Source: Nocardioides aurantiacus
GTDB taxonomy: Bacteria > Actinomycetota > Actinomycetes > Propionibacteriales > Nocardioidaceae
Length of the DNA stretch: 64,000 nucleotides
Direction of reading: 5' to 3'
Assembly (NCBI RefSeq): GCF_003752505.1
Contig: NZ_RKHO01000001.1
Span: forward strand, 3,596,001-3,660,000
Both the position numbers and the translations under genes were made by a program. The first letter of the stretch is position 1. Every line of letters starts with the position of its first letter. This document shows positions 40,956-51,619 of the stretch, piece by piece. The notes beneath the pieces were generated by a model. That model worked only from the letters and a program-made list of their open reading frames with translations, did not search any database and was not told the origin of the DNA.

Positions 40956-41002
40956 CCCGCGCTCCCGGAATAGACCCGGGGGCGGCGGGTATTGAGACGG
41001 AC

Positions 41003-41851
41003 ATGGCATCTGTCCCGAACCTGACCCTGAACGACGGCAACACCATCCCGCAGCTCGGCTTCGGGGTGTTCCAGGTCCCGCCGGAGGACACCGCGCGGAT
41101 CACCGGCCTGGCCCTGGACGCCGGCTACCGCCACATCGACACCGCGCAGATGTACGGCAACGAGAAGGGCGTCGGCGAGGCGCTGGCCGCCTCCGACCTC
41201 GCCCGTGACGACGTCTTCGTGACCAGCAAGCTCAACAACGGCTTCCACGAGCCCGACGCGGCGCGCAGGTCCTTCGACGAGTCGCTGGCCGCGCTCGGCA
41301 CCGACCACGTCGACCTGTTCCTCATCCACTGGCCGCTGCCGACCCGCTACGACGGCGACTTCGTGTCCACCTGGAAGACCCTCGTCGAGTTCCAGAAGGA
41401 GGGGCGCGCCCGGTCCATCGGCGTCTCCAACTTCCAGCCCGCCCACCTCGAGCGACTGGCCCAGGAGACCGACGTGGTGCCCGCGGTCAACCAGATCGAG
41501 GTCCACCCCTACTTCGGCAACGAGGCCGCCCGGGCCGCCAGCCACGACGCCGGCATCCTCGTCGAGGCCTGGTCCCCGATCGCCCAGGGCGGCGTGCTCG
41601 ACGACGGCACCATCTCCGAGATCGCGGAGAAGGTCGGCCGCAGCACCGCGCAGGTGACCCTGCGCTGGCACGTGCAGCGCGGCGACATCATCTTCCCCAA
41701 GTCCTCCTCCCCCCAGCGGATGAAGGAGAACTTCGCGATCTTCGACTTCGAGCTCGACGACGCGCAGGTCCGGGCGATCGACGCGCTCGACAAGGGCGAG
41801 CAGGGCCGCACCGGCCCCAACCCCGACGAGTTCGACTACATCCCCGACTGA
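41003..41851 (+). CDS. aldo/keto reductase (2,5-diketo-gluconate reductase-like)
   Basis: A 282-residue TIM-barrel NADPH oxidoreductase. The catalytic tetrad is complete: D46 and Y51 (HIDTAQMYGNE), K76 (VTSKLNN) and H109 (LIHWPLP). The cofactor block FPKSSSPQRMKENF is near residue 236. Members reduce carbonyl metabolites and xenobiotics; the substrate is unknown. Start at ATG 41003, preceded by a weak purine-rich region; the in-frame upstream extension reads into zwf and is a shadow. A strong hairpin follows at 41874-41905. Confidence 0.93.
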   Translation: MASVPNLTLNDGNTIPQLGFGVFQVPPEDTARITGLALDAGYRHIDTAQMYGNEKGVGEALAASDLARDDVFVTSKLNNGFHEPDAARRSFDESLAALGTDHVDLFLIHWPLPTRYDGDFVSTWKTLVEFQKEGRARSIGVSNFQPAHLERLAQETDVVPAVNQIEVHPYFGNEAARAASHDAGILVEAWSPIAQGGVLDDGTISEIAEKVGRSTAQVTLRWHVQRGDIIFPKSSSPQRMKENFAIFDFELDDAQVRAIDALDKGEQGRTGPNPDEFDYIPD

Positions 41852-41873
41852 TCACCCCTCGCCGTACGACGTG

Positions 41874-41905
41874 ACAGGGCCGGTCCCCTCGGGGGCCGGC
41901 CCTGT
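41874..41905. terminator. bidirectional terminator hairpin after the aldo/keto reductase gene
   Basis: ACAGGGCCGG (41874-41883) pairs with CCGGCCCTGT (41896-41905); CCCC/GGGG continue the stem inward to a tight loop. It lies between two converging genes (stops at 41851 and 41939) and would end both. Confidence 0.85.
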
Positions 41906-41938
41906 GCCGTGCCCGGCGAGGACGTGCTGGGCGCGCGG

Positions 41939-42478
41939 TCAGCCGATGGTGACCCGGACGACGTTGCTCGCCTTGCGGGCGGCCGGGTCGAAGAGCCGGA
42001 ACAGGTTCTCCCCCGTCCGGCCGCTCATCACGTAGGTCTGGAACGTGCCGGCCGTGACACCCGCGTCGACACCGAAGCTGGTCCAGGCGCCGTTCTCCTG
42101 CCGCTGCACCTCCAGGCGTGCGTTGTCGCCGCCGCGGTAGGTGCCGGTGAGGTTGATCCGCTGCATCGGGCCCACCGAGGACGGGCTGACCGAGAGCGAG
42201 ATGTCGCCGTCGGCGGCGGACTCCGAGGGAGACTCGCTGGGCGGGGCCGAGGGTGACTCCTCCCCCGGCACGGGCAGCGCCGAGGACGGCAGCGGGTCGC
42301 TGGGCTCGGTGGCCGACCCCACGGCGACGTCCGACTCGCCCTCGTCGAGCCCGAGGGTCCGGACCATGAGCACGGTGCCGAGGGCGATCACGATCGCGAC
42401 CGCCAGCAGCGCCACGAGCCCCTTGACCAGCGCTCCGCGCACCTGCTCGGAGCGCTCGTCCTGATCGTCGTGGTCCAT
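41939..42478 (-). CDS. membrane-anchored protein with proline/serine linker and beta-rich extracellular domain
   Basis: A 179-residue protein. The acidic cytosolic N-terminus (MDHDDQDERSEQVRG) precedes one helix at about residues 19-41 (LVALLAVAIVIALGTVLMV). An extracytoplasmic linker follows, with repeated S-E-S-P and P-S-S (LPSSALPVPGEESPSAPPSE, SPSESAAD). The C-terminal ~90 residues (SLSVSPSSVGPMQRINLTGTY, RLEVQRQENGAWTSF, VRVTIG) look like an Ig- or fibronectin-like sandwich. I recognise no named family. It may sit in the envelope as a binding or structural domain. It lies 90 bases downstream of the ABC importer's last gene. Confidence 0.65.
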   Translation of the reverse strand: MDHDDQDERSEQVRGALVKGLVALLAVAIVIALGTVLMVRTLGLDEGESDVAVGSATEPSDPLPSSALPVPGEESPSAPPSESPSESAADGDISLSVSPSSVGPMQRINLTGTYRGGDNARLEVQRQENGAWTSFGVDAGVTAGTFQTYVMSGRTGENLFRLFDPAARKASNVVRVTIG

Positions 42479-42568
42479 CGCGAAGGCCTCCGGGGGATCG
42501 GGGGTCGGCGACCGGGTCGGCCGGTCCGGGCTCGGGCCCGACGAGCGTACGAGGTCCTCGCGCCCGCC

Positions 42569-43648
42569 TCAGGGGGTGGGTGCAGGCGTGGACACCGGCG
42601 TCGGGGCCTCGAGGTTCTCGGGGAAGTGGCAGGCGACCTGGTGCGAGGGACGTCCGAGCTGCACCAGTGGCGGCTCCTCGGTCCGGCAGATCTCCTGCGC
42701 CTTCCAGCACCGGGTGTGGAACCGGCAGGCGGGCGGCGGGTTGATCGGGCTGGGCACGTCGCCCTGGAGCCGGATCCGCTCGCGGTTCTGGCGTCGCGTG
42801 GTGTCGGGCACCGGCACGGCCGAGAGCATCGCCACGGTGTAGGGGTGGTGCGGCCGGTCGTAGAGGTCGTCGCGGTCGGCGACCTCGACCACCTTGCCGA
42901 GGTACATCACCGCGACCCGGTCCGAGACGTGGCGTACGACGGAGAGGTCGTGCGCGATCATCACGTAGGTCAGCCCCAGCTCCTCCTGGAGGTCCTCCAG
43001 CAGGTTGACCACCTGGGCCTGGATCGAGACGTCGAGCGCCGAGACCGGCTCGTCGGCGACGATCAGCTTGGGCTTGAGCGCGAGCGTCCGGGCGATGCCG
43101 ATGCGCTGCCGCTGGCCGCCGGAGAACTCGTGCGGGTAGCGGTTGTAGTGCTCGGGGCTCAGCCCGACCAGCTCGAGCAGGTCCTGGACGGCCCGCTTGC
43201 GGCCACCCTCGGGGTCGACGCCCTGCAGCCGGAACGGCGCCCCCACGATCTTGCCGACGGTGTGCCGCGGGTTCAGCGAGGAGTAGGGGTCCTGGAAGAT
43301 CATCTGGATGTCGCGGCGCAGCGGGCGCATCTTGCCCTCGGACAGGTGGGTGATGTCCTGGCCGTCGAAGCGCACCGTGCCGCCGGTGGGCTCGAGCAGC
43401 CGGGTGACCAGGCGCGCGGTCGTGCTCTTGCCGCAGCCGGACTCCCCCACGATCGAGAACGTCTCGCCCCGGCGTACGGCGAAGTCGACGCCGTCGACGG
43501 CCTGGACCGCGGTCTTGCCGCGCTGCAGGAAGCCGCCCTTGATCGGGAAGTGCTTGACCAGCCCCTCGACGCTGAGCAGCACGTCGTCGTCGGAGGTGGC
43601 GCCCCCCGTCGTCGGGTCGGCCGTCTGGTCGGTGGTCGGAGTCGTCAT
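42569..43648 (-). CDS. oligopeptide ABC transporter ATP-binding protein (OppF/DppF type)
   Basis: A 359-residue ABC ATPase. Walker [10 protein letters not shown] is near residue 67, the Q-loop [18 protein letters not shown] near 120-135, the signature [14 protein letters not shown] near 170, Walker [16 protein letters not shown] near 190, and the H-loop [12 protein letters not shown] near 222. The C-terminal OppF-type cysteine-rich zinc/Fe-S-like motif ([14 protein letters not shown]) is intact. ATG 43648 shares one base with the previous stop (TGATG). It is the last of the five-gene importer. Confidence 0.93.
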   Translation of the reverse strand: MTTPTTDQTADPTTGGATSDDDVLLSVEGLVKHFPIKGGFLQRGKTAVQAVDGVDFAVRRGETFSIVGESGCGKSTTARLVTRLLEPTGGTVRFDGQDITHLSEGKMRPLRRDIQMIFQDPYSSLNPRHTVGKIVGAPFRLQGVDPEGGRKRAVQDLLELVGLSPEHYNRYPHEFSGGQRQRIGIARTLALKPKLIVADEPVSALDVSIQAQVVNLLEDLQEELGLTYVMIAHDLSVVRHVSDRVAVMYLGKVVEVADRDDLYDRPHHPYTVAMLSAVPVPDTTRRQNRERIRLQGDVPSPINPPPACRFHTRCWKAQEICRTEEPPLVQLGRPSHQVACHFPENLEAPTPVSTPAPTP

Positions 43649-44735
43649 CAGGCGAGCCTCGGGGAGATCTCCTGCGCCCAGACCTGCTGGCGCTCGGCGG
43701 TGGGCAGGTGGCAGGCGGCGCCGTGGCCGACGTGGGCGCCGGTGCCGCTGCCGGCCGGCAGCAGCTCGGGGCGCTCGGTGGTGCAGGCGTCGCCCCGCAC
43801 GCGGCCGGAGAACTCGCAGCGCGGGTGGAAGGCACAGCCCGACGGCACCCGGATCAGGCTCGGCGGGGTGCCCTTGATCGGCAGCAGCCGCTCGGTCGGC
43901 GGCCGGTCGAAGCGGGGCATCGACCCGAGCAGCCCCCAGGTGTAGGGGTGCTCGGGGGCGTTGAAGATCGCCTCGGCGCTGCCCTGCTCGATGCCGCGGC
44001 CGGCGTACATCACCACGATGTCGTCGGCGAGCTCGGCGACGACGCCGAGGTCGTGGGTGATGAGCACGACCGCGGAGTCGAACTCCTGCTGCAGGTCGCG
44101 GATCAGGTCGAGGATCTGCGCCTGCACCGTCACGTCGAGCGCCGTGGTGGGCTCGTCGGCGATCAGCAGGCTCGGGTCGCACGAGAGCGCCATCGCGATC
44201 ATCGCCCGCTGGCGCATGCCCCCGGAGAACTGGTGGGGGTAGGCGTCGATGCGGCTCTTGGGCTCGGGGATGCCGACCCGGTCGAGCATGTCGATGGCGT
44301 GGGCGCGGGCGGCCTTCTTGGAGACCCGGTTGTGGATCCGGTAGGCCTCGATGATCTGGTTGCCCACGGTGTAGAAGGGGTGCATCGCCGAGAGCGGGTC
44401 CTGGAAGATCATCGCCATCTTCTGACCGCGCAGGCGGCGTACGTCGTCCTGCTCGGCCCCGACGAGCTCCTGCCCGTCGAGCCGGATCGACCCGGTGATG
44501 CGGGCCGAGCGGCTGGTGTGCAGCCCCATCACGGCCATGCTCGAGACGGACTTGCCCGAGCCCGACTCCCCCACGATGCCCAGGGTGCGGCCGCGCTCGA
44601 CGGAGTAGGACAGGCCGTCGACGGACTTCACCAGGCCGTCGTCGGTCTCGAAGTGCACGCGGAGGTCGGAGACCTCGAGGTACGGCGCCCGGCCGCCGCC
44701 CGTGGGGGCGGGGGTCGGGTCGGCGAGGAGAGAGT

Positions 44736-44739
<4 letters not shown>
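43648..44739 (-). CDS. oligopeptide ABC transporter ATP-binding protein (OppD/DppD type)
   Basis: A 363-residue ABC ATPase partner of the previous protein. Walker [10 protein letters not shown] is near residue 58, Q-loop [17 protein letters not shown] near 110, signature [16 protein letters not shown] near 165, Walker [17 protein letters not shown] near 184 and H-loop [14 protein letters not shown] near 215. The oligopeptide-transporter C-terminal extension has the cysteine motif [21 protein letters not shown] 44739 overlaps the permease stop by 4 bases (ATGA). OppD and OppF form a heterodimer that powers the permease. Confidence 0.93.
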
Positions 44740-45761
<1,022 letters not shown>

Positions 45762-45861
45762 GGTGACCGCGCCGGCCGGGTCCTGAGGCGGACCCGGCCG
45801 GAGCGGCACCTACGCCTTCACCTGCTTTCGCATGAGCGTGACGCGGGGTGGTGCAGGACGG

Positions 45862-47622
45862 CTACTGCTTGACGCCCATGGCGGTGTAGTCGTAGTAGCC
45901 GAAGGACTCGTTGACGAACACGTTGGTGGCGTTCTTGCCGCGGAGCAGGACGGACTTGGCGTAGACGCCCGGGTAGATGACCGCCTCCTCCATCACGCGC
46001 TCGTCGATCGCGCCCCACATCTCGTTGCGGGTGTCCTCGTCCTGCTCGACGATGGCCTCGTCGAGCATGTCCTGGACCTCGGGGATCCGGACGGAGGTGT
46101 TCGAGGAGCCGCCGGTCTCGCGGATCACGCGACCGTCGACGATCTGCGACAGGAAGCCGTAGCCGTCGGGCCAGTCCGCACCCCAGCCGTTGATGCACAT
46201 GCCGATGTTGTTCTTCACGACGTACGACGGGAGGCCGCAGGTGCCGGAGAAGTAGTCACCCTCAGGCAGCGGACGCGGGGTGGCGGTGATGCCGACCTTC
46301 TCCAGCGACTGCTGGAACGCCTCGGCCGTGGCCTTCTCCTTCGGACGCTCGGCCCGGTAGGCGATGTTGGTCTCGAAGCCCTCGGAGCCACAGGCCTTCA
46401 GCGACTCCTCGGCCTTGTCGGGCTGGCCGTTGGGGTTCTTCTTGACGTCGTAGAGGTCGAAGTCCTTGTAGCCCGGGATCTGCGGGGGCATCAGGGTGGT
46501 GGCGATCTCGCCGCCGGCGAACTCGCCGCCGTAGGCGTTCTGGTAGGACTTCGGGCTCATGGCGTACATGACGGCCTTGCGGCAGTCGATGTTGTCCAGC
46601 GGCTTCACGGTCGGGTTGATCGAGGTGTACCAGAGGCGCGCGTTGAGCGGGTTGTCCGCCCGCTCGCGCAGGTCGGCCTGCTGCAGCACCTTGGGCAGCG
46701 CCGCGGCCTGGACCCCGGTGCCCGCGATGTCGACGTCGATGGTGCCCGCGATGATCTGGTTGTCGAGGTCGTTGGCCTCGAGCCCCGTCTTGACCACCAT
46801 CTCGTCGGGCAGCGCCTTGCGGTTGGGGTCGCTGTCCGCGCTCCACTCCGGGTTGCGCTTGAGGGTGAACCCGCTGCTGGGGTCGTAGTTGCCGTCGAAC
46901 ATGTAGGGGCCCGAGGAGAGCGGGTGCGACTTGTACTTCGCGCCGGTGTCCTTGTCCTCCGGCACGGGAGCCGTCTGCGGCAGCTGGGCGAGGTAGTCGA
47001 ACCCGGCGAACGGCTGCTTGAGCTTGAAGACGATGGTCTTGTCGTCCGGGGTCTCGATGGCCTGGTCGGTGTCGGCGTTCTTGGACTTGTAGGGGCCCTT
47101 GTAGCCGTCCGGCAGGTCGAGCATCGCCTCGAAGTAGGCCGGCCCGTTGGGGAAGGTCTCCTTGTCGGTCGAGCGCAGCACCGCGTGCTTGACGTCCTGG
47201 CTCGTGATCTCGGTGCCGTCCTCGAACTTCACCCCGTCGCGCAGCGTGTAGGTCCAGGTCTTGCCGCCGTCGCTGGACTTGCCGAGGTCGGTGGCGAGGT
47301 CGGGGGTCAGCTCGAGGCCGGCCTTGCCGGGCTCGGTCTTGAACATCACCAGGGAGCGCGCGTAGTTGCGCAGCATGTCCCAGGAGTAGCCGTAGTAGGT
47401 CTCGCCCGGGTCGACCGTGTCGCCCCACTCGCCGGCGAGGCCGAAGGTGAGGGTGCCGCCCTTCTCATCGGACTCGGAGACGATCTTGCCGACGCCGCCG
47501 TTGTCGAGCTCGGGCTCGCCGGCGCTGCTGCCGCCGCCCCCGCCGCCGGAGCCGCAGGCACTGAGACCCAGTGCGGCCACCGCGACCAGGGCCGCGGCAC
47601 CTCTCTTACGCATGAACCGCAT
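45862..47622 (-). CDS. oligopeptide ABC transporter substrate-binding lipoprotein
   Basis: A 586-residue SBP_bac_5 protein. The lipobox is LSAC with C23, preceded by a basic and hydrophobic leader (MRFMRKRGAAALVAVAALG); a glycine-rich spacer (GSGGGGGGSS) follows. Core motifs: GGTLTFGLAGEWGDTVDPGETY, LTPDLATDLGKSSDGGKTWTYTLRDGVKFEDGTEITSQDVKHAV, and YKSHPLSSGPYMFDG. It captures peptides or opines outside the membrane and passes them to the permease pair. ATG 47622 has AGGAACC just upstream. Ligand unknown; the long internal extension is typical of actinobacterial members. Confidence 0.93.
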   Translation of the reverse strand: MRFMRKRGAAALVAVAALGLSACGSGGGGGGSSAGEPELDNGGVGKIVSESDEKGGTLTFGLAGEWGDTVDPGETYYGYSWDMLRNYARSLVMFKTEPGKAGLELTPDLATDLGKSSDGGKTWTYTLRDGVKFEDGTEITSQDVKHAVLRSTDKETFPNGPAYFEAMLDLPDGYKGPYKSKNADTDQAIETPDDKTIVFKLKQPFAGFDYLAQLPQTAPVPEDKDTGAKYKSHPLSSGPYMFDGNYDPSSGFTLKRNPEWSADSDPNRKALPDEMVVKTGLEANDLDNQIIAGTIDVDIAGTGVQAAALPKVLQQADLRERADNPLNARLWYTSINPTVKPLDNIDCRKAVMYAMSPKSYQNAYGGEFAGGEIATTLMPPQIPGYKDFDLYDVKKNPNGQPDKAEESLKACGSEGFETNIAYRAERPKEKATAEAFQQSLEKVGITATPRPLPEGDYFSGTCGLPSYVVKNNIGMCINGWGADWPDGYGFLSQIVDGRVIRETGGSSNTSVRIPEVQDMLDEAIVEQDEDTRNEMWGAIDERVMEEAVIYPGVYAKSVLLRGKNATNVFVNESFGYYDYTAMGVKQ

Positions 47623-47712
47623 GGTTCCTACCTTTCTCTCCTCCGGCCCCGGCGGTCGCCAAGGTCACGGGCTGGTGCGTCGTCGGGGTCGACGAGGTGT
47701 CGGGCACCTCGG

Positions 47713-48792
47713 TCACCGACTGCTCTTGGGGTCGAAGGCGTCTCGCAGCCCGTCGCCGAAGAGGTTGAAGGCCAGGACGGTCAGGAAGATCGCCAGTCCG
47801 GGCCAGAACATGAAGTGCGGGACGGTGTAGAAGTTCACCGCGTCCGAGAGCATCCCGCCCCAGCTCGCGGTGGGGGGCGGGACCCCGACACCGAGGAACG
47901 ACAGTGCCGCCTCGAAGAGGATGTTGGTCGGGATGATCAGGGTGGCATAGACCAGGATCGGCGCCAGCAGGTTGGGCAGCAGCTCGGTGAACAGGATGTA
48001 GGGCCGGCGGGCCCCGAGGCTGCGAGCCGCCTCGACGTACTCCCGCTCCCGCAGGGAGATCGTCTGGCCGCGCACGATGCGTCCGATGTAGGGCCAGTTG
48101 AAGAACCCGATCACGAACACGAGCAGCGCCAGCCGCAGCGGCAGGCCCTTGAGTCCGAACGCCTCGTTGGGGAAGACCCCGGACAGGGCGATGGCGAAGA
48201 CCAGGATGGGGAAGGCCAGGAACACGTCCATGACCCGCGACAGGACCGCGTCGACCCAGCCGCCGAAGAAGCCGGCCACGATGCCGACGACGGTGCCGAT
48301 GACCACCGAGACGATGGTGGCGAGGATGGCGATGAGCAGCGAGATGCGGGCGCCGTAGAGGACGCGGCTGAAGATGTCGCGGCCGTTGACGGTCTCGACC
48401 CCCATCGGGTGGTCCCAGCTCATGCCACCGAAGGCACCGATCGGGATCCCGCCGAAGTTCATGTCGAGGAGGTCCTCGTGGAAGGCGTTGGGCGGCCCTC
48501 CGGTCACCTTGACGATGAGCGGCGCCAGCAGGGCCACCACCACGAGGAAGACGATGAACGCGGCGCCGGTGAGCGCGACCTTGTCCTTGCGGAGCCGGCC
48601 CCACGCGATGTGGCTGAGGGAGCGACCCTCGATGTTGCGCTCCCCCGCGACGACCGCTTCCGGGTCGATCGCGTGACCGGGCTCCTCGAGCGTGCTCAGA
48701 GCGACCTCCTCGGCCGTGTCGGACGTCGTCCGGACCACGTCGGTCGGCGCGGTCGCCTCACCTTGGTCCTGCCCCCGGTGGGGGTCAAGCAC
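47713..48792 (-). CDS. oligopeptide ABC transporter permease (OppC/DppC type)
   Basis: A 359-residue permease with an unusually long polar N-terminus of about 60 residues (AIDPEAVVAGERNIEGRSL) before the first helix (VALTGAAFIVFLVVVALLAPLIV). Five further helices and the EAA loop SLREREYVEAARSLGARRPYILFTELLPNL follow; WGGMLSDAVNFY and FLTVLAFNLFGDGLRDAFDP close the protein as in OppC. GTG 48792 opens the importer operon (oppC, binding protein, oppB, oppD, oppF), an order common in actinobacteria. A later start within the polar region cannot be excluded. Confidence 0.92.
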   Translation of the reverse strand: MLDPHRGQDQGEATAPTDVVRTTSDTAEEVALSTLEEPGHAIDPEAVVAGERNIEGRSLSHIAWGRLRKDKVALTGAAFIVFLVVVALLAPLIVKVTGGPPNAFHEDLLDMNFGGIPIGAFGGMSWDHPMGVETVNGRDIFSRVLYGARISLLIAILATIVSVVIGTVVGIVAGFFGGWVDAVLSRVMDVFLAFPILVFAIALSGVFPNEAFGLKGLPLRLALLVFVIGFFNWPYIGRIVRGQTISLREREYVEAARSLGARRPYILFTELLPNLLAPILVYATLIIPTNILFEAALSFLGVGVPPPTASWGGMLSDAVNFYTVPHFMFWPGLAIFLTVLAFNLFGDGLRDAFDPKSSR

Positions 48793-48861
48793 CGCCCCGG
48801 CCGCGTTGCCGAATCGTGACCGCCCCGGGGCCGCTGACGGGAACTCCTGCGGCCCGGACGC

Positions 48862-50103
48862 TCAGGCGGGGGCGACCTCGCGGAACCCGGCGGTCACGAC
48901 CTCACGATGTCCGTCCAGGACGCGCCACAGCACCAGGCCGATGGCGAGGCCCGCCACGCCCGCGGTCACGAAGACGGCCGGGATGCCCGACGAGCGCGCC
49001 AGCAGGCCCCCGGCCAGGGTGCCGAGCGGGATGCCACCCCAGATCACCGTCCGGTAGGCGCCCTGCACCCGTCCGAACAGCTCCTCGGGCACCAGCACCT
49101 GCCGCACCGACATCACCTGCACGTTGAAGGTCGAGACCGCGGCCGCGGAGAGCGCCGATCCCACCAGGCCGACCGCGGGATGGGGCAGCAGCCCCATCGC
49201 GAGCAGCGCCGCGGCGGAGACGACGCCGCTCAGCCCCATGGCGTGGGTGCGTCCCAGCACCCGCGTGACGTACGGCGAGGCCAGCGCGCCGACCACCGCG
49301 CCGACACCCCCGGCCGCGAGCAGCACCCCGAAGCCGCGCTCGTCGAGCCCGAGCGTCTCCAGGGCGTAGAGCACCATCACGCCCTGGACGAGCGCGTGGA
49401 CGGCCGCCTGCACGCCGCAGCACAGCATCAGCGAGCGCAGCAGCCGGTGCCGCAGCAGCCAGCGCAGCCCCTCGGCGACGTCGGTGCGCACCGTCGTCGG
49501 GACCGTACGACGCGGCAGGGCGCGGGCGGTCACGCCGACGACGAGCACCGCGGCCAGCAGGTAGGCGCCGGAGTTCAGCCACAGCGGCGCCGAGACCGCC
49601 AGGCCGAAGAGCAGCGCCCCGACGGGCGCCCCGAGGAAGATGTTGCCCACGCTCTCGACGGTCGTCAGCAGGCTGTTGCCGCGCTCGAGCTGGTCGCGGG
49701 CCACCACGGCGGGCAGCAGCGCCCGGGCCGCGTTGTCGTAGACCGTCTCGGCGGTGCCCAGCGCGAGCGCGGTGGCGTAGAGCAGCGGCAGCGTGGCGAC
49801 GTCGAGCACCACGGCGGTGGCGAGCAGGCCCGCGCCGACGGCGCGCACCAGGTTGGCGCCCGCCATGGCCCGGCGCCGGTCGACGCGGTCGACCAGCGCA
49901 CCGGCGGGGAGCGAGAGCAGCAGCCACGGCAGCACGGCCAGGGCCGCGACGGCGGCCACGGCCATCGGGTCGCGGGTCAGGGTGGCGGCCAGCAGCGGCA
50001 GCGCCGCCTGCAGCACGCCGTCGGAGAGGTTGCTGGTCCCGGAGGAGACGAACAGGCGGCGGAACGCCGGGCCGAGGGGCTGCCGGGGACCGGGACGGCC
50101 CAC
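48862..50103 (-). CDS. MFS transporter, MFS_3/EntS-like exporter
   Basis: A 413-residue protein with about 12 helices. The N-half motif A appears as LSLPAGALVDRVDRRRAMAGANLV, and the following TALALGTAETVYDNAARALLPAVV with LERGNSLLTTVESVGNIFLGAPVGALLF is characteristic of the EntS/enterobactin-exporter-like MFS_3 group. Such proteins export siderophores, macrolides or similar molecules; the cargo here is unknown and no biosynthetic genes are nearby. GTG 50103 lies 7 bases after the SCO4848-like gene, forming an operon with it and the two-component fragments upstream. Confidence 0.88.
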   Translation of the reverse strand: MGRPGPRQPLGPAFRRLFVSSGTSNLSDGVLQAALPLLAATLTRDPMAVAAVAALAVLPWLLLSLPAGALVDRVDRRRAMAGANLVRAVGAGLLATAVVLDVATLPLLYATALALGTAETVYDNAARALLPAVVARDQLERGNSLLTTVESVGNIFLGAPVGALLFGLAVSAPLWLNSGAYLLAAVLVVGVTARALPRRTVPTTVRTDVAEGLRWLLRHRLLRSLMLCCGVQAAVHALVQGVMVLYALETLGLDERGFGVLLAAGGVGAVVGALASPYVTRVLGRTHAMGLSGVVSAAALLAMGLLPHPAVGLVGSALSAAAVSTFNVQVMSVRQVLVPEELFGRVQGAYRTVIWGGIPLGTLAGGLLARSSGIPAVFVTAGVAGLAIGLVLWRVLDGHREVVTAGFREVAPA

Positions 50104-50110
50104 GCCGGGG

Positions 50111-50332
50111 TCAGCGACCGGCGCGCTGGGCCCGGAGGGCCTGCAGGCCCCAGCGGCCGAGCACGACCGCGATCACGAGGTTGACCACGATCAGCACGCC
50201 GTGGGCCACGAAGTAACCGGTCGGCCGCTCCTCCTCGGTCTGCACCAGCGCCTTGGTGAACTGCGCGTAGGTGACGACGTTCCACACGGCGACGGCGAGC
50301 AGGACGAGGGCGTGCTTGCGTTCGAGCTTCAC
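50111..50332 (-). CDS. SCO4848-like small membrane protein
   Basis: A 73-residue protein with two helices (residues 8-28 and 43-65). MKLERKHALVLLAVAVWNVVTYAQFTKAL and the second part PTGYFVAHGVLIVVNLVIAVVLGRWGLQAL match the actinobacterial SCO4848 family as I recognise it, which begins MKLS and has a T-x-YFxxH motif before the second helix. Function unknown. It starts 4 bases after the HisKA-only gene and precedes the MFS exporter. Confidence 0.8.
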   Translation of the reverse strand: MKLERKHALVLLAVAVWNVVTYAQFTKALVQTEEERPTGYFVAHGVLIVVNLVIAVVLGRWGLQALRAQRAGR

Positions 50333-50336
50333 CGCC

Positions 50337-50714
50337 TCAGCCTAGGCAGGGCCCCGTCGTCCCCGGCTGTGCGGGCATCCGGGCGCACAGCGCGTCCGCC
50401 CCGCCCAGCGCCTCGACGACCGCGCTCGCGAGGTCGACGAGCTCGCCGCGCTGCAGGCCGTCACGTGCGCCGTCCAGAAGCGTGCCGACGACGGTGAGCA
50501 GCCGCTCGGCGTTGGCGTCGATGCGCTGCAGCATGAGCGCCTGGTCCTCCCCCAGTCGTCCGGCCTCGCCGTCCAGCAGCAGCTCGACGTAGCCGATCAC
50601 GGCGGTGAGCGGCGTGCGCAGCTCGTGGTCGACCGCGGCCAGGACGCGGCTGCGCGTCTCGGGGGTGCGCGGCAGGCGGGACGCGACGACGTACGCCGGC
50701 ACCGGGTGCACCAC
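50337..50714 (-). CDS. HisKA-only protein (histidine kinase dimerisation domain without ATPase)
   Basis: About 125 residues. The only recognisable domain is HisKA: VLAAVDHELRTPLTAVIGYVELLLDGEAGRLGEDQALMLQRIDANAERLLTVVGTLLDG, with the phospho-acceptor H30 in the H box and the F/L-rich second helix. No HATPase (N, G1, G2 boxes) follows; the frame ends soon after. No membrane helix is seen. The start is uncertain: GTG 50714 is the earliest codon before the domain without entering a proline/arginine-rich shadow, but GTG 50868 or others are possible and no Shine-Dalgarno decides. It lies between a receiver-only gene and an SCO4848-like gene. Confidence 0.55.
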   Translation of the reverse strand: MVHPVPAYVVASRLPRTPETRSRVLAAVDHELRTPLTAVIGYVELLLDGEAGRLGEDQALMLQRIDANAERLLTVVGTLLDGARDGLQRGELVDLASAVVEALGGADALCARMPAQPGTTGPCLG

Positions 50715-50982
50715 GGGCCGGCCGGCGCGGCGCCGGCCGAGCGAGCGGTGCGTGCCCAGCGCGGGTCCGGTGGCGCCGTGGACGCCGCCCGGGGTGCGAC
50801 GCGGGCCGGACCGGGGCGGACGACCGGCCGGACCGGAGGTGCGGCGACGGGGGCGGGGGCGGAGCACGTCGGTGCCCGCTCGGGGGGCGGTCACGGACGG
50901 GGGCGCGGGTGGCACGGGTGGGGCATGCTCCGAGCCTGTCAGCCCCAGGACGCCACCGGCAGGGCCCGAGGCGCGATCCCGT

Positions 50983-51471
50983 CTAGTGCCTAGGAGCCGT
51001 TCGCACCTGGTCGGACGGGTGGTGCGGCCGGTCGCCGTCGACCAGGTGGAGCAGCGCCGTGGCGGCCGCGGGGGTGGCCAGGACCACCTGCCCGGCGGCG
51101 CAGCGCACGAGCAGGTCGGGCAGGTCGTGGGCGGGCTCGCCCTTGACGAGGAAGCCGACCACCCCCTCGCGCAGCAGCTCGACGACGGTCGCGGCGGTGG
51201 CGTGGGCGGAGAGGACCACGACCCGCACCGGGTCGAGCCGGCCCTGCTCGACGGCGTGGCGGAGCGCCCGGGCGGCGACCACGCCCCCCTCGGGCATCCG
51301 CACGTCGAGCAGCACGAGCTCCGCGGCCAAGGCCCGGACGGCGTCGACGACGTCCGAGCCCGAGGTCCGGGTGCCGACCACCTCGAAGCGGCGGTCCGCC
51401 TCGACGACCTCGACGAGCGCAGTGCGGAACAGCTCGTCGTCGTCGGCGACGAGCACTCGGGTGGCGCGCAC
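50983..51471 (-). CDS. receiver-domain-only response regulator
   Basis: A 162-residue protein with a CheY-like receiver: VLVADDDELFRTALVEVVE at residues 6-24 (acidic pocket D10-D12), phospho-acceptor D56 (LVLLDVRMPEGG), conserved threonine/serine region VVLSAHATAATVVE, and lysine in GFLVKGEPAHDL. About 35 residues after the receiver have no output domain (GDRPHHPSDQVRTAPRH). GTG 51471 has GGGAG 5 bases upstream; this Shine-Dalgarno fixes the start. It is divergent from the NarL-type regulator (148 bases between starts), and the HisKA-only gene lies downstream. Confidence 0.85.
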   Translation of the reverse strand: MRATRVLVADDDELFRTALVEVVEADRRFEVVGTRTSGSDVVDAVRALAAELVLLDVRMPEGGVVAARALRHAVEQGRLDPVRVVVLSAHATAATVVELLREGVVGFLVKGEPAHDLPDLLVRCAAGQVVLATPAAATALLHLVDGDRPHHPSDQVRTAPRH

Positions 51472-51619
51472 GTGTTCTCCCTGCTCCGGGTCGCTGCACA
51501 TGGTGCCCCTCGGGGGCGATCCGCGGAAACCCGTGACGGAGCCATTGTGTCTAGTACCTTGGTGCCACCTCAGCCCGCGGCCCGTCCCGTCCGCGGTGCG
51601 AGGATCCCGGGGGAGGGAC

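Noticed and set aside
50717-50736. GGCCGGCGC palindrome upstream of the HisKA-only gene as an operator
   Set aside because: It is a simple GC palindrome with a one-base centre, common by chance in such DNA, and may be inside coding sequence depending on the true start.
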